From an uncultured Elusimicrobium sp. (GTDB taxonomy: Bacteria > Elusimicrobiota > Elusimicrobia > Elusimicrobiales > Elusimicrobiaceae): DNA of 5,387 bases. Below the pieces are notes generated by a model. The model had not been told where the DNA came from. It ran no database searches and worked only from the letters and a program-made list of their open reading frames with translations. Within the stretch, counting starts at the first letter, position 1; every line of letters begins with the position of its first letter. Shown one piece after another: positions 1 through 5,387 of this stretch. Location of the stretch: contig CACXHA010000118.1 in NCBI GenBank assembly GCA_902767385.1, positions 1-5,387 on the forward strand, written 5' to 3'. Position numbers and translations under genes: made by a program.

Positions 1-53
1 AGAAGGGTAAAGCCGGAACAGGGACTACAACAGGGGGTGGAATTGTATTTCAT
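1..53 (-). CDS. Type IV pilin-like / pseudopilin, N-terminus only (cut by window edge)
   Basis: The minus-strand ATG at 53-51 opens a frame that stays open to the window edge and reads MKYNSTPCCSPCSGFTLL. The end, S-G-F-T-L-L, matches the type III prepilin signal. In that family the peptidase PilD cuts after the Gly and methylates the new N-terminal Phe, and a Glu at mature position 5 normally follows; that codon lies just outside the window. Such proteins are assembled into type IV pili, type II secretion pseudopili or competence pili. The leader is 14 residues and contains three cysteines, which is unusual because leaders are usually short and rich in Lys or Arg. A GGAG site at 65-62 lies 8 nt before the ATG and supports this start. 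Only 17 full codons are visible, so the subtype cannot be judged. A plus-strand reading of the same bases is possible but lacks a recognisable motif. Confidence 0.68.
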   Translation of the reverse strand, partial: MKYNSTPCCSPCSGFTL

Positions 54-60
54 ATCACGT

Positions 61-66
61 TCTCCA
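61..66 (-). promoter_or_regulatory. Ribosome binding site of the pilin-like gene
   Basis: On the minus strand the sequence TGGAGA precedes the ATG at 53, with 8 nt between GGAG and the start codon. This decides the start of the truncated gene. The wider site (minus strand TTTGGAG, 68-62) is perfectly complementary to CTCCAAA at 256-250 in the upstream leader, so the site could be masked by RNA pairing. Confidence 0.6.
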
Positions 67-129
67 AAGATAATTTCAATTTGCCTGTTTGAAGAACGTT
101 GCATAAATGACGGCCGCTTGCAATCTAAG

Positions 130-311
130 TCGTTATCCCTGGTCTTAAACCACAAACAGCCGTAGTCTGCCGCCTATTGGCGGCAAACACTCAGCATAAC
201 ACGCTAGGTTTGCAATTCCCTTTGTGTTATGCCTATTATATCGGCTGTTTTTGGAGGGATAACGAACCTTGACAGGCACCGTCCGTATTCTGCATACGGT
301 TCCAAAAACAG
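130..311 (-). ncRNA. Candidate structured leader RNA or small RNA upstream of the pilin-like gene
   Basis: This part of the 282-bp gap between the pilin start and the terminator at 336 has no credible gene but is packed with complementary segments. An 11-bp outer stem pairs 130-140 with 255-265. A 12-bp stem with one mismatch pairs 150-162 with 242-254. Inside lie two hairpins: 168-174/179-185 (7 bp, 4-nt loop) and 194-202/224-232 (9 bp, 21-nt loop), giving a three-way junction. Upstream on the minus strand, 301-311 is an 11-bp perfect complement of 245-255 and encloses a further hairpin at 283-288/294-299, so it competes with the 150-162/242-254 stem. The strand is inferred from the downstream minus-strand pilin gene; a plus-strand RNA ending at the 344-363 hairpin is the alternative. 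I see no match to c-di-GMP, cobalamin, tmRNA, RNase P or SRP RNA consensus. A 6S-like fold is conceivable but not supported by length or sequence. Confidence 0.45.
235..240 (-). promoter_or_regulatory. Perfect -10 hexamer (TATAAT), possible promoter of the pilin-like gene
   Basis: The minus strand reads TATAAT at 240-235, identical to the sigma-70 consensus. No good -35 hexamer lies 16-18 nt upstream; the best is GTTATC. If used, transcription would begin near 228 and leave a 5' UTR of about 175 nt before the ATG at 53. The hexamer sits in an unpaired junction of the predicted RNA fold, so it could instead be part of a transcript started further upstream. Confidence 0.35.
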
Positions 312-316
312 ATCAA

Positions 317-350
317 ATTGTATGTATAGTGTAACAAAAAAAACGCACAA
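317..350 (-). promoter_or_regulatory. Possible upstream promoter for the structured leader
   Basis: On the minus strand TTGTGC (350-345) is followed after 16 nt by TATACA (328-323), with TACAAT (322-317) immediately after. Initiation from either would fall roughly at 310-317, which is where the first switch-like arm (311-301) begins. The -35 matches consensus at only three positions and lies within the terminator hairpin of the preceding gene, so this is a weak call. Confidence 0.25.
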
Positions 351-370
351 TGTAAATTGTGCGCTTTTTG
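336..370 (-). terminator. Intrinsic terminator of the 385-1404 gene, possibly bidirectional
   Basis: An 8-bp perfect stem (344-351 with 356-363) closes a 4-nt loop. On the minus strand it is followed directly by eight Ts (343-336), the classic rho-independent form. It lies 15 nt past the stop codon of the minus-strand gene at 385. On the plus strand the same hairpin is followed by CTTTTTG, so it could also stop transcripts coming from the left. Confidence 0.85.
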
Positions 371-384
371 GAAGAGGGAAATTT

Positions 385-1404
385 TTACTTGTTATTCATA
401 TATTTGCCATCTATATCTCGCAGAAGAACGGTACCGGCTTTGGGGCCGCTGGGAATTAAAGGAGGAGTCTCTACCTTATAATCTTCAGGATTGTTTACCT
501 GCGGCAAATTTATTTTATCTTCGATAGTTCCACCTTCTATTAAAGCTTTACGAGGATGTTTGTGAGGGGGCGGCGTTGGCAGAGGGAGAGGTTTAGCGGT
601 TAAAGCCGCGTTAGAAACGGCTATTTGTTGCGAAAACTCTTCCAACTCTTGCGCAGTAGCAAATTGTTTTACCAAGGAGGAATTATCAAACACCAAAAAC
701 CAAGAATCATTGATTTGGTACAGGTGATATGTTTTGTTATTTTTTACATCCTCTACTACGGTCGCAACCGCTTGGGGGAAAGCTTGGCGCAGGGCTTCTT
801 CGTGCAGGCCCATGTTGATTTGATAAGTGGCGTTTAAATCCAATAGCCCTGCGACATTGTCTGTTACCGCTATAAAATGTTGAGATCCGTCTGGTTCAAA
901 CAAAAATTTGCGGAAAGGGCCTGTTTCTTCACCAAAACTTACAAAAGCATATCTTGCGCCGTTTGAAGAAGTCAAATAGCCGTCAATAGCGGCCACGCGG
1001 TCTGCATTGAAAATTAAGTAAAACCGACTCATATTGGTAAGGCGCTTAGCCAGTTGTTGTTGCGTGCGGCGCATGACAGGGATTTCGTTGGGGTCATATG
1101 AGTTGCCAACTGAAATGTAGTTGGAATTGCCGGCCATTTCAATTTTAATTTCATCACCTGTGGCTGCCTTGGACGGAGCTTTTGTGGAACGCGACTTAGA
1201 TTTTGTGGACGTCTTGGTTTTCGCTACCGGCTTAGGTTGCGCGGCAGGTTGAGGTTCTGCGGCGGGCTGGACGGAAGCGGCTTCCTTTTTTACGGAATCT
1301 GTCTCAGACGGCAATTGCCAACTGTCCAAATCCAACAAAGAGGGGGCTGCCCAAGCGGTTCCCATGAACAAGAAGCATAAACATAAAGTGCAAAATATTC
1401 TCAT
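385..1404 (-). CDS. Secreted protein of unknown function with Pro/Lys-rich linkers
   Basis: The gene encodes 339 residues. Residues 1-19 form a Sec signal peptide: Arg at 2, a hydrophobic core (CTLCLCFLFMG) and an A-W-A cleavage motif, so the mature protein is exported to the periplasm or surface. Residues about 42-85 are a low-complexity Ala/Pro/Lys/Ser/Thr linker. A folded region follows (about 86-265), rich in aromatic beta-type stretches (RFYLIF, YAFVSF, KFLFE, SWFLVFD). Residues about 196-246, an I-x-M-G-L-x-x-E-A-L helix followed by two strands, loosely resemble the SmpA/BamE or BLIP-like fold; this is a weak inference. A Pro/His-rich segment (PLPLPTPPPHKHP, about 272-284) and a polar tail follow. 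I recognise no family. Start choice: ATG at 1404 begins the signal peptide. The frame stays open to an ATG at 1572, but that would overlap the divergent efflux gene and bury the signal peptide. No Shine-Dalgarno is visible, and a TATAAT lies 7 nt before the ATG. Confidence 0.88.
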   Translation of the reverse strand: MRIFCTLCLCFLFMGTAWAAPSLLDLDSWQLPSETDSVKKEAASVQPAAEPQPAAQPKPVAKTKTSTKSKSRSTKAPSKAATGDEIKIEMAGNSNYISVGNSYDPNEIPVMRRTQQQLAKRLTNMSRFYLIFNADRVAAIDGYLTSSNGARYAFVSFGEETGPFRKFLFEPDGSQHFIAVTDNVAGLLDLNATYQINMGLHEEALRQAFPQAVATVVEDVKNNKTYHLYQINDSWFLVFDNSSLVKQFATAQELEEFSQQIAVSNAALTAKPLPLPTPPPHKHPRKALIEGGTIEDKINLPQVNNPEDYKVETPPLIPSGPKAGTVLLRDIDGKYMNNK

Positions 1405-1411
1405 ACTATAT

Positions 1412-1417
1412 ATTATA
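1412..1417 (-). promoter_or_regulatory. -10 element placed for a leaderless transcript of the secreted-protein gene
   Basis: The minus strand reads TATAAT at 1417-1412, a perfect -10 hexamer ending 7 nt before the ATG at 1404. Initiation at the usual distance would fall on or next to the A of the ATG, giving a leaderless mRNA. This fits the absence of a Shine-Dalgarno site. The -35 region is a T-rich tract without a clear TTGACA match. Confidence 0.55.
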
Positions 1418-1423
1418 CGGTTT

Positions 1424-1468
1424 TTTAGCAAAAAAAAAAGGTTGTTTTTAAAAAAGCCGGTTGCTAAA
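1424..1468. repeat. 8-bp inverted repeat in the divergent promoter region (candidate operator)
   Basis: TTTAGCAA at 1424-1431 is an exact inverted copy of TTGCTAAA at 1461-1468, with 29 bp between the arms. The right arm covers the -35 hexamer of the efflux operon promoter. The left arm lies just upstream of the -10 of the opposite promoter. Its position would let one regulator or one DNA structure affect both genes. No regulator gene is present in the window, and the surroundings are A/T-rich, so chance is possible. Confidence 0.35.
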
Positions 1469-1489
1469 GCAAAAGCAATTTCATAAAAT
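1461..1489 (+). promoter_or_regulatory. Sigma-70-type promoter of the efflux operon
   Basis: TTGCTA (1461-1466) and TAAAAT (1484-1489) are separated by exactly 17 bp, matching consensus at four and five of six positions. Transcription would start near 1496, giving a 5' leader of about 20 nt with the Shine-Dalgarno AAGGAGG at 1503-1509, 7 nt before the ATG at 1517. Confidence 0.6.
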
Positions 1490-1516
1490 TTTTGTATATC
1501 GTAAGGAGGAAAGTAC

Positions 1517-2842
1517 ATGAAAAGAGTTTTATGGGTTTTATTGTGCGTGGCTGTTGCTTTGGGTGCGTGCAAAAATAAAGAAAAGGCGCAAGCGCCTGCG
1601 CCGGTGGTGTCTGCCGTTAAAGTATTGCAACAAGATTTGCCTTGGAATATTGAATATCCCGCCCAGGTAGCAGGTTCACTTGAAATTCAAATCCGTGCAC
1701 AAGTAGGCGGAATTTTACAAAGCCGTTTATATGATGAAGGAGAATTTGTAGAAGCCGGTACCCAACTGTTTCAAATTGATGATGCCGAATATAAAGTGGC
1801 ATTGGAAAAAGCACAAGGTTCTTTGGCTCAAGCTCAAGCGGAAGAAAAACGCACGCAACGTACGTTTAACCGCATGAAAACCTTGCGGGCTTCCAATGCG
1901 GTAAGCCAACAGGATTACGATAATGCCTTGTCTGCCTATGAAACTGCACAGGCCAACGTGAAAGTAGCTCAGGCAGCAGTAGAAGGAGCCCAAATCAATT
2001 TAGGTTACACCAAAGTTACGGCCCCCATCTCTGGGATTGTGGGACAGGCAGTTCCATCGGTAGGCAGTTTGATTTCACCTGCCGGGGAATCGGGTTATTT
2101 AACCAATATGGTGCAAATTAACCCGCTATATGTAAAGTTTTCAATGCCGGGCAGCCAATTTAACCAACTTTCTCAGGGCTTTTTATCCGGGCAAATTGCA
2201 TTTGGAAATATGCAAGTTGGTCATCAGCAAGAGAGTATGCAAGCTTATAAGGACAAAGATGTAAACGATGTGGCCGTATATGTAGAAGCTATTTTGCCTA
2301 ACGGAGAAGTTTATCCGCAGCGTGGTAAAATTATTTTCTTTGATAGCTCCGAAAATGCTCAAACCTCTAGTATTGCCATGAAAGCGGAATTTGCCAATCC
2401 TCAAAATTCGCGTTTGTTGATGCCCGGTCAATTTGTACGTGTACACTTAGTGGGAGCTACTTTTAAAAATGCTATGTTGATTCCTTCTTCTGCAGTATTG
2501 CATACAGCCAAAGAGCTCTTGGTGTATGTAGTAGATCCTAATAACGCGGTAGAAGCCCGCCCCATTGAGGCCGATTTACAGGACGATATGTATGTGGTAA
2601 CAAAAGGACTTAAAGAGGGAGACGTTATCATTAGTGAGGGGCTTTCGCGCGTTCGCCCCGGTCAAAAAGTGGAAGTGAAACTGCAAGATTTTACGGTGGC
2701 TGCGGCGCAAGAACGTACCGCTCCTAAGGCAGACGAGGAAAAAATGGATCAATTTGAACAAGCGATTTCGGATTCGGAAGCACCGGATGCCCAATCGTTG
2801 CCAGAAGTGACGAACACGCAAGAGCAGCCGGCGGCTAATTAG
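1517..2842 (+). CDS. RND efflux periplasmic adaptor (membrane fusion protein), lipoprotein, AcrA/MexA family
   Basis: This 441-residue adaptor bridges an RND pump and a TolC-like outer-membrane channel. Residues 1-18 are a lipoprotein signal with lipobox L15-G-A-C18; Cys18 would be lipidated, and Lys at +2 does not act as the Asp inner-membrane retention signal of E. coli. The order is typical of AcrA: first lipoyl half about 55-92 (A-Q-V-G-G-I), an alpha-helical hairpin about 93-160, second lipoyl half about 162-196 with T-A-P-I-S-G-I-V (168-175), beta-barrel about 200-320, and a membrane-proximal domain to about 390. The hairpin tip has R119-x3-L123-x6-S130, the spacing of the AcrA TolC-docking motif, followed by the familiar Q-Q-D-Y-D-N-A. 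Residues about 391-441 form an acidic, Gln/Pro-rich tail beyond the usual family length. An ideal Shine-Dalgarno sets the start. The pump gene follows after 8 nt, so the two are co-transcribed. Confidence 0.96.
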   Translation: MKRVLWVLLCVAVALGACKNKEKAQAPAPVVSAVKVLQQDLPWNIEYPAQVAGSLEIQIRAQVGGILQSRLYDEGEFVEAGTQLFQIDDAEYKVALEKAQGSLAQAQAEEKRTQRTFNRMKTLRASNAVSQQDYDNALSAYETAQANVKVAQAAVEGAQINLGYTKVTAPISGIVGQAVPSVGSLISPAGESGYLTNMVQINPLYVKFSMPGSQFNQLSQGFLSGQIAFGNMQVGHQQESMQAYKDKDVNDVAVYVEAILPNGEVYPQRGKIIFFDSSENAQTSSIAMKAEFANPQNSRLLMPGQFVRVHLVGATFKNAMLIPSSAVLHTAKELLVYVVDPNNAVEARPIEADLQDDMYVVTKGLKEGDVIISEGLSRVRPGQKVEVKLQDFTVAAAQERTAPKADEEKMDQFEQAISDSEAPDAQSLPEVTNTQEQPAAN

Positions 2843-2845
2843 GAG
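2841..2845 (+). promoter_or_regulatory. Ribosome binding site of the pump gene, overlapping the adaptor stop codon
   Basis: AGGAG at 2841-2845 shares bases with the TAG stop (2840-2842) of the adaptor and lies 5 nt before the ATG at 2851. This arrangement favours translational coupling, keeping adaptor and pump made in proportion. Confidence 0.75.
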
Positions 2846-2850
2846 CGAAT

Positions 2851-5387
2851 ATGTTCTCTAAATTCTTTATTGACCGCCCTATTTTTTCGGCTGTAATTTC
2901 TCTTTTGATTACGTTAGCCGGTATTGTGGCTATTAAATCTTTACCGGTGGAACAGTACCCGGATTTAACCCCTCCTACCATCGCAGTATCTGCCCAATAT
3001 CCCGGTGCCAGCCCCGAAGTAATTGCTAACACTGTAGCCGCTCCCTTAGAGCAGCAAATTAACGGAGTGGAAGATATGTTATATATGAACTCCACCTCTT
3101 CTGCCAATGGGGATATGTCCTTGACGGTTTCTTTTAAGGTAGGAACCGACCCGGACCAGGCCATGATCAACGTCAATAACCGCGTACAGGGAGCTACCGC
3201 TACCTTGCCTGAAGATGTGCGCCGTTATGGGGTAACGGTAGATAAAAAATCTTCTGCTATTTTACAAATGATTGCGTTTTATTCTCCTTCGGGCCGTTCA
3301 GACACAACGACCATTGGGAACTATGTGCTTATTAACATCGTAGATGACTTAAAACGTATTGAAGGGGTCGGCGATGCGATGGTTATGTCTGCCAACGACT
3401 ATGCTATCCGTATTTGGGTCAAACCGGACGTCATTTCCCAGCGCAATTTGTCTATTGCCGAGGTAGCCAGCGCGGTGCAAGCGCAAAACGCACAACGGGC
3501 CGCGGGTAAAATCGGGCAAGCTCCTATGCCGGTAAAAGTGGATCGCAGTTACTCTATTATTGCTCCCGGACGTTTCTCTACCGTAGAAGAATTTGAAAAC
3601 ATTATTTTGCGTGCCAACCCGGACGGAACTACCCTTAAACTTAAAGATGTGGCCCGCGTGGAACTGGGTAGCCAAACCTACGAATTTAATGGCAGTTTTA
3701 ACCACCAACCGGCCGTACCGGTGGGGATTTATTTGTCCCCGGGTGCTAACGCCGTAGCTACCGCCAAAGCGGTGCAAGATTATTTGAAAGAAGCGGCCAA
3801 AAATTTCCCGGCGGAAATGGACCTGACCTATGACACCGCCTATGATACCACCCTCTTTGTAACCGAGTCTATTAAAGAAGTAATTAAGACCTTGGTAGAA
3901 GCCATGGTGTTGGTGTTTTTGGTGGTGTTTTTATTCTTAAAAGATTGGCGTGCTACGCTCATTCCGTGTTTGGCCGTACCGGTGTCTATTATCGGCGCGT
4001 TTGCTGGTATGGATGTAATGGGATTCTCAATTAACACGCTTACGCTCTTTGGGTTAGTGTTAGCTATCGGTATGGTAGTGGACGACGCCATTGTGGTAAT
4101 TGAAAACGTAGAGCGTATTATGCACGAAGAAAATCTGCCCGTACGGGAAGCCACCATCAAGGCCATGGGTGAAGTATCCGGCCCGGTGGTTGCCATCGTG
4201 TTGGTGCTTTGTTCAGTGTTTGTGCCGGTAGCGTTTATGGGCGGTTTAACTGGGGTAATGTATAAACAGTTCGCCATTACGATTGCCGTATCTGTGGTAA
4301 TTTCTGGTTTAGTGGCTTTGACGTTAACGCCGGCATTGTGTGTGTTGCTACTTAAAAAGAAGGAACGCCCCACGCATGGGTTTTTCTATCAGTTTGACCA
4401 GTGGTTTGATAAATTGACCCAAAAATACGGGAAATTGGTCAGCTTTATTCTACACAAGGGAATTGTATCTGGCATTATTATAGCGGTGCTATTTTTGGTT
4501 ACTTTGGGATTATTTAAAATTGTTCCCGGTAGTTTGTTGCCGACGGAAGACCAGGGGATCATTATGGTGGCTGCTCAGTTAGATCCGTCCTCTTCTTTAA
4601 GTGCCAGCGATAAAGTTTCTAAAGAAATGGAAGATGTTTTATTGTCATTACCTTCCGTTCAAAAAGAGATGACCTTTGCCGGTTATGATATGTTAACCGG
4701 TGCGCAGAAAAACAACTCGGTTGCTTCGTTTGTCATGTTAAAACCCTGGGACGAACGCAAAAAAGCAGATGAATCTTCTACCGCTACGGTCAAACAAGTA
4801 TATGTAAAAGCACAACAAGCAGTAACCGGGGCCTTAGTAATGCCGTTTAACCCGCCTCCCATTATGGGTATGAGTACGACGGGTGGTTTGGAAGGATATA
4901 TTCAAAACCGTTCCGAAGGAGGTTCGGTAGAATTGGCTGCCCAACTTAACAAATTTTTAGAAGCAGCGCGTAAACGGCCGGAACTCACGAGTGTTTCTTC
5001 TTCGTTCTCGGCTTCGGTTCCGCAGTATAGTTTAACGGTGGACGAAGTAAAAGCTCAATCCATGGGCGTCTCTTTGGATAACTTATACGCTACGTTGCAA
5101 GGTACATTTGGGAATATGTATATTAACGATTTCACCTACATGGGCCGCAGCTTTAAGGTAATGATGCAAGCAGAAGGCGAATATCGTGCCCGGCCGGACC
5201 AAATCAGCGGCATTTATGTAAAGTCTGATAAAGGGGCCATGGTACCGCTATCTTCTTTGGTGAAGTTAACTCCTTCGCTAGGGCCGGATATTGTGGAACG
5301 CTTTAACGTATTCCCATCTGCTAAAGTGATGGCAAGCCCGGCACCGGGGTATAGCTCGGGAGATGCTATTCGCGCGGTAGAAGAAAC
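2851..5387 (+). CDS. RND multidrug efflux pump, inner-membrane subunit (HAE1 family, AcrB/MexF-like), C-terminus beyond the window
   Basis: The frame is open from ATG 2851 to the window edge: 845 codons of a protein that is usually about 1,040-1,060 residues. It begins MFSKFFIDRPIFSAVIS, the hallmark start of AcrB homologues. The first membrane segment (about 9-29) is followed by the first periplasmic porter region, with E-Q-Y-P-D and Q-Y-P-G-A motifs. Membrane segments 2-6 run from about residue 343 and include G-M-V-V-D411-D412-A-I-V-V-I-E-N-V-E, where the two Asp match the AcrB proton-relay pair D407/D408. The seventh segment is about 539-557, then L-L-P-T-E-D-Q-G and the second porter loop. 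The switch loop starts F609-A-G and is about seven residues longer than in AcrB, resembling MexF/OqxB-type pumps. Segments 8-12, with the partner Lys and Arg, are not visible. It probably works as a proton-driven trimer expelling amphipathic drugs; the true substrates cannot be told from sequence. No frameshift is seen. Confidence 0.97.
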   Translation, partial: MFSKFFIDRPIFSAVISLLITLAGIVAIKSLPVEQYPDLTPPTIAVSAQYPGASPEVIANTVAAPLEQQINGVEDMLYMNSTSSANGDMSLTVSFKVGTDPDQAMINVNNRVQGATATLPEDVRRYGVTVDKKSSAILQMIAFYSPSGRSDTTTIGNYVLINIVDDLKRIEGVGDAMVMSANDYAIRIWVKPDVISQRNLSIAEVASAVQAQNAQRAAGKIGQAPMPVKVDRSYSIIAPGRFSTVEEFENIILRANPDGTTLKLKDVARVELGSQTYEFNGSFNHQPAVPVGIYLSPGANAVATAKAVQDYLKEAAKNFPAEMDLTYDTAYDTTLFVTESIKEVIKTLVEAMVLVFLVVFLFLKDWRATLIPCLAVPVSIIGAFAGMDVMGFSINTLTLFGLVLAIGMVVDDAIVVIENVERIMHEENLPVREATIKAMGEVSGPVVAIVLVLCSVFVPVAFMGGLTGVMYKQFAITIAVSVVISGLVALTLTPALCVLLLKKKERPTHGFFYQFDQWFDKLTQKYGKLVSFILHKGIVSGIIIAVLFLVTLGLFKIVPGSLLPTEDQGIIMVAAQLDPSSSLSASDKVSKEMEDVLLSLPSVQKEMTFAGYDMLTGAQKNNSVASFVMLKPWDERKKADESSTATVKQVYVKAQQAVTGALVMPFNPPPIMGMSTTGGLEGYIQNRSEGGSVELAAQLNKFLEAARKRPELTSVSSSFSASVPQYSLTVDEVKAQSMGVSLDNLYATLQGTFGNMYINDFTYMGRSFKVMMQAEGEYRARPDQISGIYVKSDKGAMVPLSSLVKLTPSLGPDIVERFNVFPSAKVMASPAPGYSSGDAIRAVEE

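Noticed and set aside
1..165. Plus-strand frames open from the window edge, one ending at 163-165 and one at 90-92 (Gly/Thr-rich end)
   Set aside because: Either could be the tail of a gene from the left. The minus-strand reading of the same bases gives a ribosome-binding site, an ATG and a prepilin motif, which is better supported. The Gly/Thr-rich look is the complement of that reading.
130..265. A MITE or integron attC site
   Set aside because: The 11-bp terminal repeats lack a flanking target-site duplication, and the arms read GTT...AAC rather than the attC order RYYYAAC...GTTRRRY. No transposase or integrase is nearby.
54..335. c-di-GMP or cobalamin riboswitch, tmRNA or RNase P RNA
   Set aside because: Short look-alikes occur on the minus strand (GCAAACC, AAAGGGAA), but the neighbouring conserved blocks of these families are missing.
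229..459. 76-codon plus-strand open frame
   Set aside because: It runs through the terminator hairpin and into the 3' end of the minus-strand gene, has no ribosome-binding site or recognisable motif, and overlaps the structured leader.
1405..1572. Upstream extension of the secreted-protein gene to an ATG at 1572
   Set aside because: It would cover the divergent promoter region and the first codons of the adaptor gene, and would place the signal peptide 56 residues inside the protein.
3840..4373. 177-codon minus-strand open frame, and the other minus-strand frames across 1617-3777
   Set aside because: They lie opposite the clearly coding adaptor and pump genes, have low-complexity Thr/Asn/Ser-rich or atypical translations, and lack ribosome-binding sites or motifs.

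Overview
The window comes from a bacterium with a Gram-negative envelope. It carries a lipoprotein periplasmic adaptor followed directly by an RND (resistance-nodulation-division) inner-membrane pump, plus a secreted protein and the beginning of a type IV pilin-like gene. Base composition is moderate and Shine-Dalgarno sites are strong AGGAGG types where present. The taxon cannot be proven from sequence alone. A pilin-rich Gram-negative lineage such as Elusimicrobiota is my guess, with low confidence.

Layout. Positions 1-53 (minus strand) hold the first 17 codons of a gene with a type III prepilin signal (SGFTLL), cut by the window edge. Positions 54-335 have no convincing protein gene but contain an unusually dense set of nested and competing inverted repeats. 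They look like a structured leader RNA or small RNA upstream of the pilin start. A strong intrinsic terminator at 336-370 ends the next minus-strand gene, 385-1404, a 339-residue secreted protein of unknown function. A 112-bp A/T-rich divergent intergenic region (1405-1516) carries back-to-back promoters and an 8-bp inverted repeat. From 1517 on the plus strand there is a two-gene operon: the adaptor (1517-2842, complete) and the AcrB/MexF-type pump (2851 to beyond 5387, cut by the window edge).

How the genes work together. The adaptor and pump should form the inner-membrane and periplasmic parts of a tripartite efflux complex that expels toxic compounds through a TolC-like outer-membrane channel. 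The channel gene is not in the window and may lie downstream. The adaptor keeps the R-x3-L-x6-S tip motif known for TolC docking, and the pump keeps the paired transmembrane aspartates for proton coupling in the part that is visible. The divergent secreted protein shares the control region with the efflux operon, but no functional link is shown by its sequence.

The most interesting signal is the leader upstream of the pilin start. One segment (245-256) can pair with three different partners: an upstream segment (301-311), a downstream segment (150-160), and the pilin ribosome-binding site (62-68). That is the architecture expected of an RNA switch, but it rests on manual complement matching only and matches no family I recognise.
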